Source: JAKFWI01 sp035549875 (GTDB lineage Bacteria > Pseudomonadota > Alphaproteobacteria > Caulobacterales > Aquidulcibacteraceae). From it: DNA of 20,296 nt. The translations under genes and the position numbers were made by a program. The notes beneath the pieces are model-generated. The model had not been told where the DNA came from. It worked only from the letters and a program-made list of their open reading frames with translations, and made no database searches. The stretch is from the NCBI GenBank assembly GCA_035549875.1, contig DASZPV010000224.1:1-20296 (forward strand), written 5' to 3'. Shown in pieces: positions 1-10,327 of this stretch (position 1 is the stretch's first letter; each line of letters starts with the position of its first letter).

Positions 1-139
1 CCTGCGCAAAGCCGCCGAGCGAACTGTCGATGGTCTTTGGGACGCCGTCGCCGAAGCGATCACCGCCTTCACAAACACCGAGTGCGCAAACTTCTTCGCC
101 GCAGCAGGCTATGACCTGGATTAAGGTGAATCTGCTCTA
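1..139 (+). mobile_element. right end of an IS630-family insertion sequence
   Basis: The segment comprises the transposase tail plus the short stretch 125-137, which should contain the right terminal repeat. IS630 elements insert at TA and duplicate it. A TA sits at 138-139, exactly inside the stop codon of the downstream epimerase gene, so I place the probable boundary there. The other terminal repeat is outside the window, so the exact end is inferred. Confidence 0.5.
2..124 (+). CDS. IS630-family transposase, C-terminal fragment (cut by window edge)
   Basis: An open frame enters from the left edge and ends at TAA (122-124), giving 40 residues. The tail contains TECANFFAAAGYDLD, which resembles the usual IS630-family DDE transposase C-terminus (a CANYFxxAGY-type ending just before the stop). 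In the complete element this enzyme would cut and paste the IS at TA dinucleotides. The catalytic DDE residues lie outside the window, so I cannot say whether the gene is intact. The stop is followed by only about 13 bases before the next gene's 3' end, as expected for a transposase that fills its IS almost to the terminal repeat. The family call rests on one short motif and is fairly but not fully certain. Confidence 0.7.
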   Translation: MRKAAERTVDGLWDAVAEAITAFTNTECANFFAAAGYDLD

Positions 140-1096
140 GCGGCGGTAAAAGTCCCTGTACCAGCGCACGAACTCGGGGGCGCCCTCATCGATCGTCGTG
201 CGCGGGGCGAAGCCAAATTGCACCGAAGCGCGTGTGTGATCGGCGAACGTGGAGGCCACTTCCGTTTTCGGCGCGGGCGCATAGTGGCGTATCGCCGGGC
301 GGCCGGCGGCGCGCTCAAGAACGTCCACCAGATGCGAGACCGTTGTCGGCTTTGAATTGCCGATATTGAAGATGGAATGGGCTTCCGGAGGCGCCGCCGC
401 TGCGATCTTCACCAAGATCGGCGCCACATCGTCGATATAGGTGAAATCGCGCTCCAGCGCGCCTTCATCATAGAGCGTGATCGGCTCGCCCTTGAGAATG
501 TTTTCCGCAAAGCGCCAATACGCCATGTCCGGCCGGCCCCACGGGCCATAGACCGTGAAAAACCGCAGTCCGGTCTGCTGAATGCCATAGAGATGAGCGT
601 AGGTTTCGCTCATCAGCTCGCACGCCCGCTTGGTCGCCGCATAGAGCGAGCGCGGCGCATCGCAGCGGTCAGTCTCGCGAAACGGGCCGTCGCTCCGGTC
701 TCCGTACACGGAGGAAGACGAGGCATAGACAAGGTGTTTCAGGCTCTTTGTGTTTCGCGCCAGTTCGAGCACGGACAAATGCCCGGCGACATTGGCGCGC
801 TCATACGCGAACGGCGCCTCCAGCGAATATCGAACGCCGGCTTGCGCGGCGAGATGAATGATGTGCGTGAGACCGGCGCCGGCGACGGCTTCGGTCAGCG
901 CCGCATGGTCGGCTATATCGCAGCGCGAAAATACAAAGCCCCGACGATCCTCCAGGCGTTGCAGGCGCGCCTGCTTCAGCGCGGGGTCGTAATAACTGTT
1001 GAGCGTATCAACCCCAAGAACGTCGATGCCCTGATCGAGCAGGCGCGAAGCCACGTGGAAGCCGATAAAACCAGCGGCGCCGGTCACCAGGAACAT
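137..1096 (-). CDS. NAD-dependent sugar epimerase, probable UDP-glucuronate 4-epimerase
   Basis: This 319-residue enzyme is an extended short-chain dehydrogenase. The NAD-binding glycine motif TGAAGFIG is at residues 5-12, the catalytic Ser/Thr region YASSSSVYG at 124-132 and the YxxxK pair at Y152/K156. The stretch GRPDMAYWRFAENILKGEPI followed by RDFTYIDDV (residues 216-224) is characteristic of UDP-glucuronate 4-epimerases (CapI/LpsL type), which supply UDP-galacturonate for surface polysaccharide. The frame is open upstream to 1207, but ATG at 1096 fits the family N-terminus exactly and has GGAG five bases before it. The gene is last in a minus-strand run after rfbA and rfbB, with a 41-bp gap. 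Its stop codon abuts the IS630 end. A related NDP-sugar epimerase specificity remains possible. Confidence 0.85.
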   Translation of the reverse strand: MFLVTGAAGFIGFHVASRLLDQGIDVLGVDTLNSYYDPALKQARLQRLEDRRGFVFSRCDIADHAALTEAVAGAGLTHIIHLAAQAGVRYSLEAPFAYERANVAGHLSVLELARNTKSLKHLVYASSSSVYGDRSDGPFRETDRCDAPRSLYAATKRACELMSETYAHLYGIQQTGLRFFTVYGPWGRPDMAYWRFAENILKGEPITLYDEGALERDFTYIDDVAPILVKIAAAAPPEAHSIFNIGNSKPTTVSHLVDVLERAAGRPAIRHYAPAPKTEVASTFADHTRASVQFGFAPRTTIDEGAPEFVRWYRDFYRR

Positions 1097-1137
1097 CGCC
1101 GCTCCATATCCGAACCCGCCTTGCGGCGCCAGCAGAC

Positions 1138-2190
1138 CTACGACGGCTGGAGAAGACCCAGCCGCGCCGCGCCATGGCCCTGGGCGCGCAACGGGCGCCA
1201 CCACCATTCGTTTGCGAGATACCAGTCCACGGTGCGGGCCAGACCGCCTTCAAAGGCGGTTTCCGGCCGCCAGCCCAGTTCACGCTCCATTTTACTCGCG
1301 TCGATCGCATAGCGCCGGTCATGGCCGGGCCGATCGGCGACGAATTCGATCAGTTCGCGGCGCGCGATTTCCGCCGGCAGGCGCTCATCGAGTAGATCGC
1401 AGATCGCCTGCACGACGGCGAGATTTGTCCGTTCGTTGCGCCCGCCGACATTGTAGGTTTCGCCCACGCGCCCGCGCTCAATGATCAGCGCCAGCGCGCG
1501 GGCATGGTCGGCGACGTAAAGCCAATCACGCACCTGGCCGCCATCTCCATATACCGGAAGGCGCCGCCTCTCGATCGCATTGAGGATCGTGAGCGGGATC
1601 AGCTTTTCCGGAAGATGGTAGGGCCCGTAATTATTGGAGCAATTGGAGATCAGCACCGGCAAGCCATACGTATGACGCCAGGCCTGCGCCAGATGATCGG
1701 ATGCGGCCTTGCTTGCCGAATAGGGCGAGCGCGGATCGTAAGGCGTTTCTTCGCTGAAGGCGCCGGTCGGGCCAAGCGAACCGTACACTTCATCGGTTGA
1801 AACGTGCAGAAACCGGAACGCATCGGCCCGCGCGCCGGGAAGGCCTTCCCAGTATGCGCGCGCCGCTTCAAGCAGCGTATAGGCGCCGACGATATTCGTC
1901 TGGATGAAGGCGCCCGCCCCGGTGATCGAGCGGTCCACGTGGCTCTCGGCCGCCAGATGCATCACCGCGTCAGGCTGATGCGCGGCGAAAACGCCCGCCA
2001 TCGCCTCCCCATCGCAGACATCGGCGCGTACGAACTTGAACGACGGAAAGTCCGCGATATCGCGGAGCGAACTCAGATTGCCGGCATAGGTAAGCTTATC
2101 GACAACGACGACCGCGGCGCCCTCGCCGGCCAGATGGCGCGCGACCGCCGAGCCGATAAAGCCCGCCCCGCCGGTTATAACAACCTTCAT
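1138..2190 (-). CDS. rfbB: dTDP-glucose 4,6-dehydratase
   Basis: RfbB/RmlB converts dTDP-glucose to dTDP-4-keto-6-deoxyglucose, the second step toward dTDP-rhamnose and other 6-deoxy sugars. The 350-residue protein shows the NAD-binding motif TGGAGFIG at residues 6-13, DKLTYAGN at 31-38, the catalytic STDEVYG at 131-137 (T132, D133, E134) and YSASK at 157-161. The N-C-S-NNYGPYHLPEKLIP block (around 183-199) is typical of RmlB. The ATG overlaps the rfbA stop as ATGA (2187-2190), so the two are probably translationally coupled. Length and motifs match the family. The C-terminal tail after WWWRP runs about 17 residues past the usual end and reaches toward the next gene. No rfbC or rfbD is present in the window. 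Confidence 0.95.
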   Translation of the reverse strand: MKVVITGGAGFIGSAVARHLAGEGAAVVVVDKLTYAGNLSSLRDIADFPSFKFVRADVCDGEAMAGVFAAHQPDAVMHLAAESHVDRSITGAGAFIQTNIVGAYTLLEAARAYWEGLPGARADAFRFLHVSTDEVYGSLGPTGAFSEETPYDPRSPYSASKAASDHLAQAWRHTYGLPVLISNCSNNYGPYHLPEKLIPLTILNAIERRRLPVYGDGGQVRDWLYVADHARALALIIERGRVGETYNVGGRNERTNLAVVQAICDLLDERLPAEIARRELIEFVADRPGHDRRYAIDASKMERELGWRPETAFEGGLARTVDWYLANEWWWRPLRAQGHGAARLGLLQPS

Positions 2191-3074
2191 GCTGAAAGTT
2201 CGCGCACGACGCCCATGAGATACGCGCCATATTCGCTTTTGGCGATCGGCGCGGCAAGCGCCTCAAGCTGGGCGAGGCTGATATAGCCAAGGCGCGTGGC
2301 GATCTCCTCCAGGCAGGCGATGCGCGTGCCTTGGCGGCGCTCGATGGTCTGCACGAAATGGGCCGATTCAAGCAGGCTGTCCGGCGTGCCCGCGTCGAGC
2401 CAGGCATAGCCGCGCCCGAGCGTCTGGCAGTGCAACTTTCCGGCCTCCATGTAGAGGCGGTTGAGGTCGGTGATCTCCAGTTCGCCGCGCCTGGAAGGTT
2501 TCAGCGTCCTGGCCAGACGCACGACATCGGCATCGTAGAAATAAAGGCCGGTCACCGCGAGATTGGATTTCGGCGCGGCCGGCTTTTCCTCGATCGAAAT
2601 CGCGCGCCCCTGTTGATCGAGTTCCAGCACGCCATAACGCTGCGGATCGTTGACGCGATAGGCGAAGACGCTGGCGCCGTCTTCTATCGCGGCGGCGGCG
2701 GCGAGCTTTTGCTCAAGTCCCGAACCGAAGAAGATGTTGTCGCCAAGGATCAGGCACGCCAAATCGTCGCCAATAAAATCGGCGCCGATCAGCATGGCTT
2801 GGGCCAAGCCGTCCGGGCTTGGCTGCGCGGCATAGTCGAAAGACACGCCAAAGCGCGCGCCATCGCCCAACAGCGCCCTCACCGCATCCAGATCGCGCGG
2901 CGTGGTGATGATCAAGATGTCGCGGATGCCGGCGAGCATTAGCACCGAGATCGGATAATAGATCAGCGGTTTGTCGTAGACTGGCAGAAGCTGTTTCACG
3001 ACCGCCTGCGTTATCGGATAGAGGCGGCTCCCCGATCCGCCCGCGAGCACGATCCCCTTGCGCTTTTTGGCCAC
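2187..3074 (-). CDS. rfbA: glucose-1-phosphate thymidylyltransferase
   Basis: RfbA/RmlA makes dTDP-glucose from dTTP and glucose-1-phosphate, the first step of the dTDP-sugar pathway. The 295-residue protein carries the nucleotidyltransferase signature LAGGSGSRLYPIT (residues 10-22), then KQLLPVYDKPLIYYP (27-41), the metal-binding ILGDNIFFG (109-117) and IEEKP (161-165). Length is normal for the family. The start is GTG at 3074, preceded by a weak GGGAAA; no in-frame ATG lies ahead of the conserved start of the domain. Its stop overlaps the rfbB start by 4 bases. It lies 72 bp downstream of a membrane-anchored unknown gene on the same strand and may share its transcript. Confidence 0.95.
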   Translation of the reverse strand: MAKKRKGIVLAGGSGSRLYPITQAVVKQLLPVYDKPLIYYPISVLMLAGIRDILIITTPRDLDAVRALLGDGARFGVSFDYAAQPSPDGLAQAMLIGADFIGDDLACLILGDNIFFGSGLEQKLAAAAAIEDGASVFAYRVNDPQRYGVLELDQQGRAISIEEKPAAPKSNLAVTGLYFYDADVVRLARTLKPSRRGELEITDLNRLYMEAGKLHCQTLGRGYAWLDAGTPDSLLESAHFVQTIERRQGTRIACLEEIATRLGYISLAQLEALAAPIAKSEYGAYLMGVVRELSA

Positions 3075-3146
3075 GCTTTCCCGTCCGACTTGCTGGCAAA
3101 GCTCTAGTGGCTAGCCCAGGGCCGCACAAGCTGAGCCCACGCCGCG

Positions 3147-3725
3147 CTAGCCGGCGGTTATGTCCACGCCGGTGATTTCTACCCCGAAATCGAACCACCA
3201 ATCCTTCGTGTCGCTGAACGGCCAGAAGCCTATCGCGCGCACCGGCCCGGCGCTCGCGGGCAAATCGAATTCCAGCTTGCCGCTTTCGGTGGTGACCGGC
3301 CGGCGCACCCAACGCACGGGCCCGCCATCCTCGGCGCTGACCGCAAGTTCGCGCGCCGTGGTGCCGCCTTTCATCGGAAGCACGCCGATTGAAATGTGCA
3401 GCGGCTTGCGGGCCAATCGCGCGCCGACTTCCGGGGCCAGCGTCAATTGCACGCCGGTCGCGTCCGGGCGTGGCATGCGCCAGGTTCTTTTCGTCGCGAC
3501 CTGCAGCCCCGTTGGGGCGGCGAGCCATTCCTGGTTCACGTAAGTGTAATGGGCCGGGCTTGGCGCGAAGTGAGCCAACGCCTTGGCGTCAAAATGAAGG
3601 TCGCTCTCGTGCAGCACGCCGGCCTGCGGCGCTGGAAGCGCCGGCGTCAGCGCCTGCCCCATCGACAAAAGGATCATCGCCGCCGCGGCCACGGCGATGG
3701 CGAGATAGAACAGCACCACTTTCAT
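3147..3725 (-). CDS. membrane-anchored or secreted protein of unknown function
   Basis: I do not recognise this 192-residue protein. The N-terminus has a Lys followed by a hydrophobic stretch (about residues 4-24), which looks like a signal anchor or signal peptide; there is no lipobox cysteine. The rest is soluble and rich in beta-prone residues. It contains a Trp-rich segment near the C-terminus (IGFWPFSDTKDWWFDFGVE, about 166-184) that recalls carbohydrate-binding beta-sandwich folds, but that is only an impression. The ATG at 3725 has GAGAAG just upstream. The gene is first in the minus-strand run leading into rfbA-rfbB-epimerase, so a role in surface glycan assembly is a reasonable inference from position alone. 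Confidence 0.75.
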   Translation of the reverse strand: MKVVLFYLAIAVAAAAMILLSMGQALTPALPAPQAGVLHESDLHFDAKALAHFAPSPAHYTYVNQEWLAAPTGLQVATKRTWRMPRPDATGVQLTLAPEVGARLARKPLHISIGVLPMKGGTTARELAVSAEDGGPVRWVRRPVTTESGKLEFDLPASAGPVRAIGFWPFSDTKDWWFDFGVEITGVDITAG

Positions 3726-3763
3726 CGCTTCTCATTACGGGCAAGGAATGGCGAAGTTAAGCC

Positions 3764-3788
3764 TTGACCTGCCGGGCGATAGGCTAAC
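3764..3788 (+). promoter_or_regulatory. candidate housekeeping-sigma promoter for the waaL-like gene
   Basis: TTGAC at 3764-3768 is followed after 14 bases by GCTAAC at 3783-3788. This closely matches the Caulobacter-type consensus TTGAC-N10-14-GCTANA. It points toward the O-antigen ligase gene and would leave a leader of roughly 130 bases before the GTG at 3924. It lies in the 198-bp divergent gap with the minus-strand unknown gene. Confidence 0.5.
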
Positions 3789-3923
3789 CGTGGCGGCCAG
3801 GGCGGACGCCTCCGGTTGGTCGAATTTAGCCTTTGGACGGCGCGACAACGCGCGCGCTGGCGAAGGCCAAGCCTTTGGGGCAGCAGATCGGGCGCCTGTC
3901 GGGGCCGCATTTGCGGAGTGGGC

Positions 3924-5153
3924 GTGAGCAAGATCGAGGACCAGAAGGCGCTGACCGTCCGCTCCGGCGCAATCGCGTTCGGCTTCCTGCTTTCCGTACC
4001 CGCGGCGATTGGGGGGGCGCTTGCGCTGGCGCCGCTCTGGGCTGTCGTCGGCGTCCTTGCCGCGCCCTGGCGCGCCTTGCCCGAACTTGCACGCCGCGGC
4101 GGCCTGGGCCTCGGCGTTCTCGCGGCGTTTTTTCTATGGGCGCAAGTCAGCATGCTGTGGGCGCCGCATTATGATGCGCGAACCTCCAGTCACATGGCCG
4201 GCGGCTTTTTGACTGGCCTGTTGCTGATCGCCGCTTTTGTGTGGCGGCCCGAAGCGCGCGACAGCGGCTTAGTCCGGACCGCCGCGATTGGATTTGCTTT
4301 GGCCGCCGCGATTGTGGGGGCGATAGAAATCTTCGGCAGAGCCCCGATCACGCGCTTGTTTCAGCCCCACGCCCAAATCGAACTGCTGATGCGCGCACCG
4401 ATGAAGGGCGTCACCGTCCTGGTGGTCACGGCCTGGGCGATCGCCGGGCTGATGTGGCGGCGCGGCGCCCTCGCGCGCTGGGGCGCGGCCGTCTTTTTGC
4501 TCGCCGTCTTTATCCTCGCGCTCAACAGCAACATGGACGCCAACGTAGCGGCTATGATCGTGGGCGCCGGCGGCTTTCTGGCCGGGACCATCTTCGGACA
4601 TCGCGCCTTTCGCGTCGCGGGTCTCGCAGTTGCGGCCTTTATCCTGCTCGCGCCGGCGATCTCCGCCCTGGCCCTGCCTGCGCTGGCGCAAGCGCACTTG
4701 CCGGCATCATGGGCCATGCGGGTGGCGATCTGGAGCGAGACGCTGCCATACATCGCCGCCCACCCCTGGTTTGGCTCGGGCTTCAGCTCGTTTCGCGATG
4801 TCGCGCTGTCCTTCGATTTCGCCGGCTCTACGATAACCGCGCAGCACACGCACAATGCAGCGCTGCAGATATGGTTCGAGACCGGTTTTGTCGGCGCGGC
4901 GCTCGCAGCCGGCGCGCTCGGCCTGCTTGCATGGAACGGCGCCAAGGCGCTGTGCGGCGACGTAGCCGGCTCGGCCGCCGCGACCGGAACGATCGCCGCC
5001 CTCACCCCGATTGCGTTCCTGTCCTGGGCGCCCTGGCAGGAATGGTGGGTGGCGACGATGTTTCTAGCCGGCGCGATCGCCGCCGCCGCGCATGCGCCTA
5101 CCGGTCCAGACGCAGCTTCAGCCCCAGGATCGCCAGCACCAGCAGCAGATTGA
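3924..5153 (+). CDS. O-antigen ligase / polymerase family membrane protein (Wzy_C domain)
   Basis: The protein (409 residues from the chosen start) is almost entirely hydrophobic helices separated by short loops, about ten to twelve membrane segments. Near the C-terminus it has RVAIWSETLPYIAAHPWFGSG, and a little later HTHNAALQIWFETGFVG. Together these form the signature of the WaaL/Wzy_C family, where the HxHN histidine region is important for transfer of undecaprenyl-linked glycan to an acceptor. It therefore probably joins or polymerises surface polysaccharide in the inner membrane. The frame is open back to a TTG at 3816, but GTG at 3924 has GGAG five bases upstream and gives a sensible N-terminus (VSKIEDQK). 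The Ala/Pro-rich C-terminal tail overlaps the SemiSWEET gene on the other strand by 56 bp. Ligase versus polymerase cannot be decided from sequence alone. Confidence 0.85.
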   Translation: MSKIEDQKALTVRSGAIAFGFLLSVPAAIGGALALAPLWAVVGVLAAPWRALPELARRGGLGLGVLAAFFLWAQVSMLWAPHYDARTSSHMAGGFLTGLLLIAAFVWRPEARDSGLVRTAAIGFALAAAIVGAIEIFGRAPITRLFQPHAQIELLMRAPMKGVTVLVVTAWAIAGLMWRRGALARWGAAVFLLAVFILALNSNMDANVAAMIVGAGGFLAGTIFGHRAFRVAGLAVAAFILLAPAISALALPALAQAHLPASWAMRVAIWSETLPYIAAHPWFGSGFSSFRDVALSFDFAGSTITAQHTHNAALQIWFETGFVGAALAAGALGLLAWNGAKALCGDVAGSAAATGTIAALTPIAFLSWAPWQEWWVATMFLAGAIAAAAHAPTGPDAASAPGSPAPAAD

Positions 5154-5370
5154 CCACGTTGGAGCCGGCGACAGGCCACGATTGCGAAAGCACGCCATAG
5201 GCGATCCATAGACTGAAACCGAAAACGCAAATCAGATACATGCGTATCGAAACGCCGGCACCATCTCGTTCATGCACCAGCTTGAGGATTTGCGGCACGA
5301 AACTCGCCATCGAGCAAACCGCCGCGCCAAACCCGATTGCGTTGACCAGCAAAGCCGAAGATTGCGCCAT
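5098..5370 (-). CDS. SemiSWEET sugar transporter (MtN3/PQ-loop family)
   Basis: This 90-residue protein has three predicted membrane helices (about 8-28, 42-62 and 66-86). The PQ motif in helix 1 is SFVPQILKL (PQ at residues 26-27), helix 2 carries FSLWIAYGV (52-60), and helix 3 carries SNVVNLLLV (70-78) with the conserved Asn. These are the marks of bacterial SemiSWEETs, which dimerise to form a facilitative sugar channel. Length is exactly typical. ATG at 5370 has a strong GGGAGG four bases upstream, and this site lies inside a hairpin (5375-5391). The gene starts 26 bp after the transketolase stop on the same strand and is probably co-transcribed with it. Its 3' end overlaps the waaL-like gene by 56 bp. 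Confidence 0.9.
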   Translation of the reverse strand: MAQSSALLVNAIGFGAAVCSMASFVPQILKLVHERDGAGVSIRMYLICVFGFSLWIAYGVLSQSWPVAGSNVVNLLLVLAILGLKLRLDR

Positions 5371-5374
5371 GCTT

Positions 5375-5391
5375 GCCTCCCGGCGGGAGGC
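5375..5391 (-). promoter_or_regulatory. hairpin sequestering the SemiSWEET ribosome-binding site
   Basis: GCCTCCC (5375-5381) and GGGAGGC (5385-5391) are perfect inverted repeats with a 3-base loop. Read on the minus strand, the 3' arm holds the GGGAGG Shine-Dalgarno of the SemiSWEET gene, and the 5' arm lies just after the transketolase stop (5397-5399). In the mRNA this would mask the ribosome-binding site unless ribosomes finishing tkt open it. There is no T-run, so it is not an obvious terminator. Confidence 0.55.
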
Positions 5392-5396
5392 CGCCG

Positions 5397-7394
<1,998 letters not shown>

Positions 7395-7397
7395 CAG

Positions 7398-7533
7398 GAT
7401 TCTCCTGGCGCGGAAATTTGGCTTGCTCTTAACGGGATTCCGCCGCCCGTCACCCCGCCAGACGCGTCAGGAGCCGGGGAATCGCGCCAAGCTGTGACCG
7501 AATCGCGTCGTCGGGGGTTCGCGGCGCTGAATC
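7398..7533. promoter_or_regulatory. cluster of five GANTC sites in the tkt/tal divergent intergenic region
   Basis: GATTC or GAATC occurs at 7398-7402, 7436-7440, 7479-7483, 7500-7504 and 7529-7533. GANTC is the CcrM methyltransferase target in many alphaproteobacteria, and methylation at promoters is read by regulators such as GcrA in the Caulobacter lineage. At this base composition roughly one site per 300 bp is expected, and I found none in the other main intergenic gaps of the window. Direct function is inferred. Confidence 0.5.
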
Positions 7534-7549
7534 CCGCTATGAGAGCGCC

Positions 7550-8203
7550 ATGCAAATCTTTCTCGATACTGCCGACCCCAAGGAACTCGCCGATCTCGCC
7601 GCCACCGGCCTGATTGATGGCGTCACCACCAACCCCTCCCTGATCGCCAAGGCCGGACGGCCGATCCTGCAAACGATCAAGGAAATCTGCGCGATCGTGC
7701 CGGGTCCGGTGTCAGCCGAGGCGGTGGCCGAGGACTGCAAAGGCATTCTTGAGGAAGCGGAAAAGCTAAAAGCCCTGGCGCCCAACGTGGTGATCAAGGC
7801 GCCGCTGACGATGGAGGGCCTGAAGGCCTGCAAGGCGCTCGCCGACGAGGGCGTGAAGGTCAACGTGACCCTTTGTTTTTCGGCCCCTCAGGCGCTTCTG
7901 GCGGCCAAGGCGGGGGCGGCCTTCATCTCCCCGTTCATCGGCCGGCTGGACGATGGCGGGCAGGACGGCATGGAGCTGATCCGGGAGATCCGCCAGATCT
8001 ACGACAACTACGGCTACACGACGCAGGTTCTGGCCGCCTCCGTCCGCACGGTGGCGCATGTCCGCGACGCCGCCCTGGCGGGCGCCGATTGCTGCACCAT
8101 CCCGCCCTCGGTGTTCCGGGCGCTCTACAAGCACGCCCTGACGGACGCGGGCCTGGCGGCGTTCATGAAGGATTGGAACGCATCCGGGCAGAAGATCGTC
8201 TGA
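7550..8203 (+). CDS. tal: transaldolase, small TalC / fructose-6-phosphate aldolase-like type
   Basis: The 217-residue protein belongs to the short transaldolase subfamily. It starts MQIFLDTADP, followed by the conserved GVTTNPSLIAK (residues 24-34). The Schiff-base lysine is K83 in NVVIKAPLT, and AAFISPFIGRLDD (123-135) lines the active site. The residue in SPFIGR is Phe (F129). True fructose-6-phosphate aldolases carry Tyr at the equivalent place, so transaldolase activity (dihydroxyacetone transfer from fructose-6-phosphate or sedoheptulose-7-phosphate) is the better call. ATG at 7550 fits the family N-terminus; the ribosome site (GAGAG) is weak. The gene is divergent from tkt and 47 bp upstream of nadE on the same strand. 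Confidence 0.93.
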   Translation: MQIFLDTADPKELADLAATGLIDGVTTNPSLIAKAGRPILQTIKEICAIVPGPVSAEAVAEDCKGILEEAEKLKALAPNVVIKAPLTMEGLKACKALADEGVKVNVTLCFSAPQALLAAKAGAAFISPFIGRLDDGGQDGMELIREIRQIYDNYGYTTQVLAASVRTVAHVRDAALAGADCCTIPPSVFRALYKHALTDAGLAAFMKDWNASGQKIV

Positions 8204-8205
8204 CC

Positions 8206-8232
8206 TTGACCCGGACGACTTAAAATGCTCAA
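8206..8232 (+). promoter_or_regulatory. possible promoter for nadE
   Basis: TTGAC at 8206-8210 starts just after the transaldolase stop and is followed after 16 bases by GCTCAA (8227-8232), a partial match to the alphaproteobacterial GCTANA -10 element. The -10 position falls inside the 17-bp palindrome at 8225-8241. This is a weak match, and readthrough from the tal promoter is equally possible. Confidence 0.3.
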
Positions 8233-8241
8233 CTTGAGCAT
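8225..8241. promoter_or_regulatory. perfect 17-bp palindrome, candidate operator before nadE
   Basis: ATGCTCAA-C-TTGAGCAT has 8-base perfect arms around one central base. It ends 9 bases before the nadE ATG (8251) and immediately precedes the AAGG ribosome-binding site. The central spacing of one base suits a dimeric DNA-binding protein better than an RNA hairpin. I do not recognise the motif as a specific known regulator's site. Confidence 0.5.
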
Positions 8242-8250
8242 AAGGTCTGC

Positions 8251-10293
<2,043 letters not shown>

Positions 10294-10327
10294 CGCCTCG
10301 CCGCTTTACGTCTAAGCACGCTTCGGG

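Noticed and set aside
377..1312. 311-codon open frame on the plus strand opposite the epimerase gene
   Set aside because: It is fully antisense to an enzyme with all family motifs, has an Arg-rich composition typical of shadow frames in GC-rich DNA, and has no recognisable domain.
4361..5230. 289-codon minus-strand frame opposite the WaaL-like gene
   Set aside because: It is Ala/Ser/Arg-rich with no membrane or domain pattern, while the plus-strand frame has a clear Wzy_C signature.
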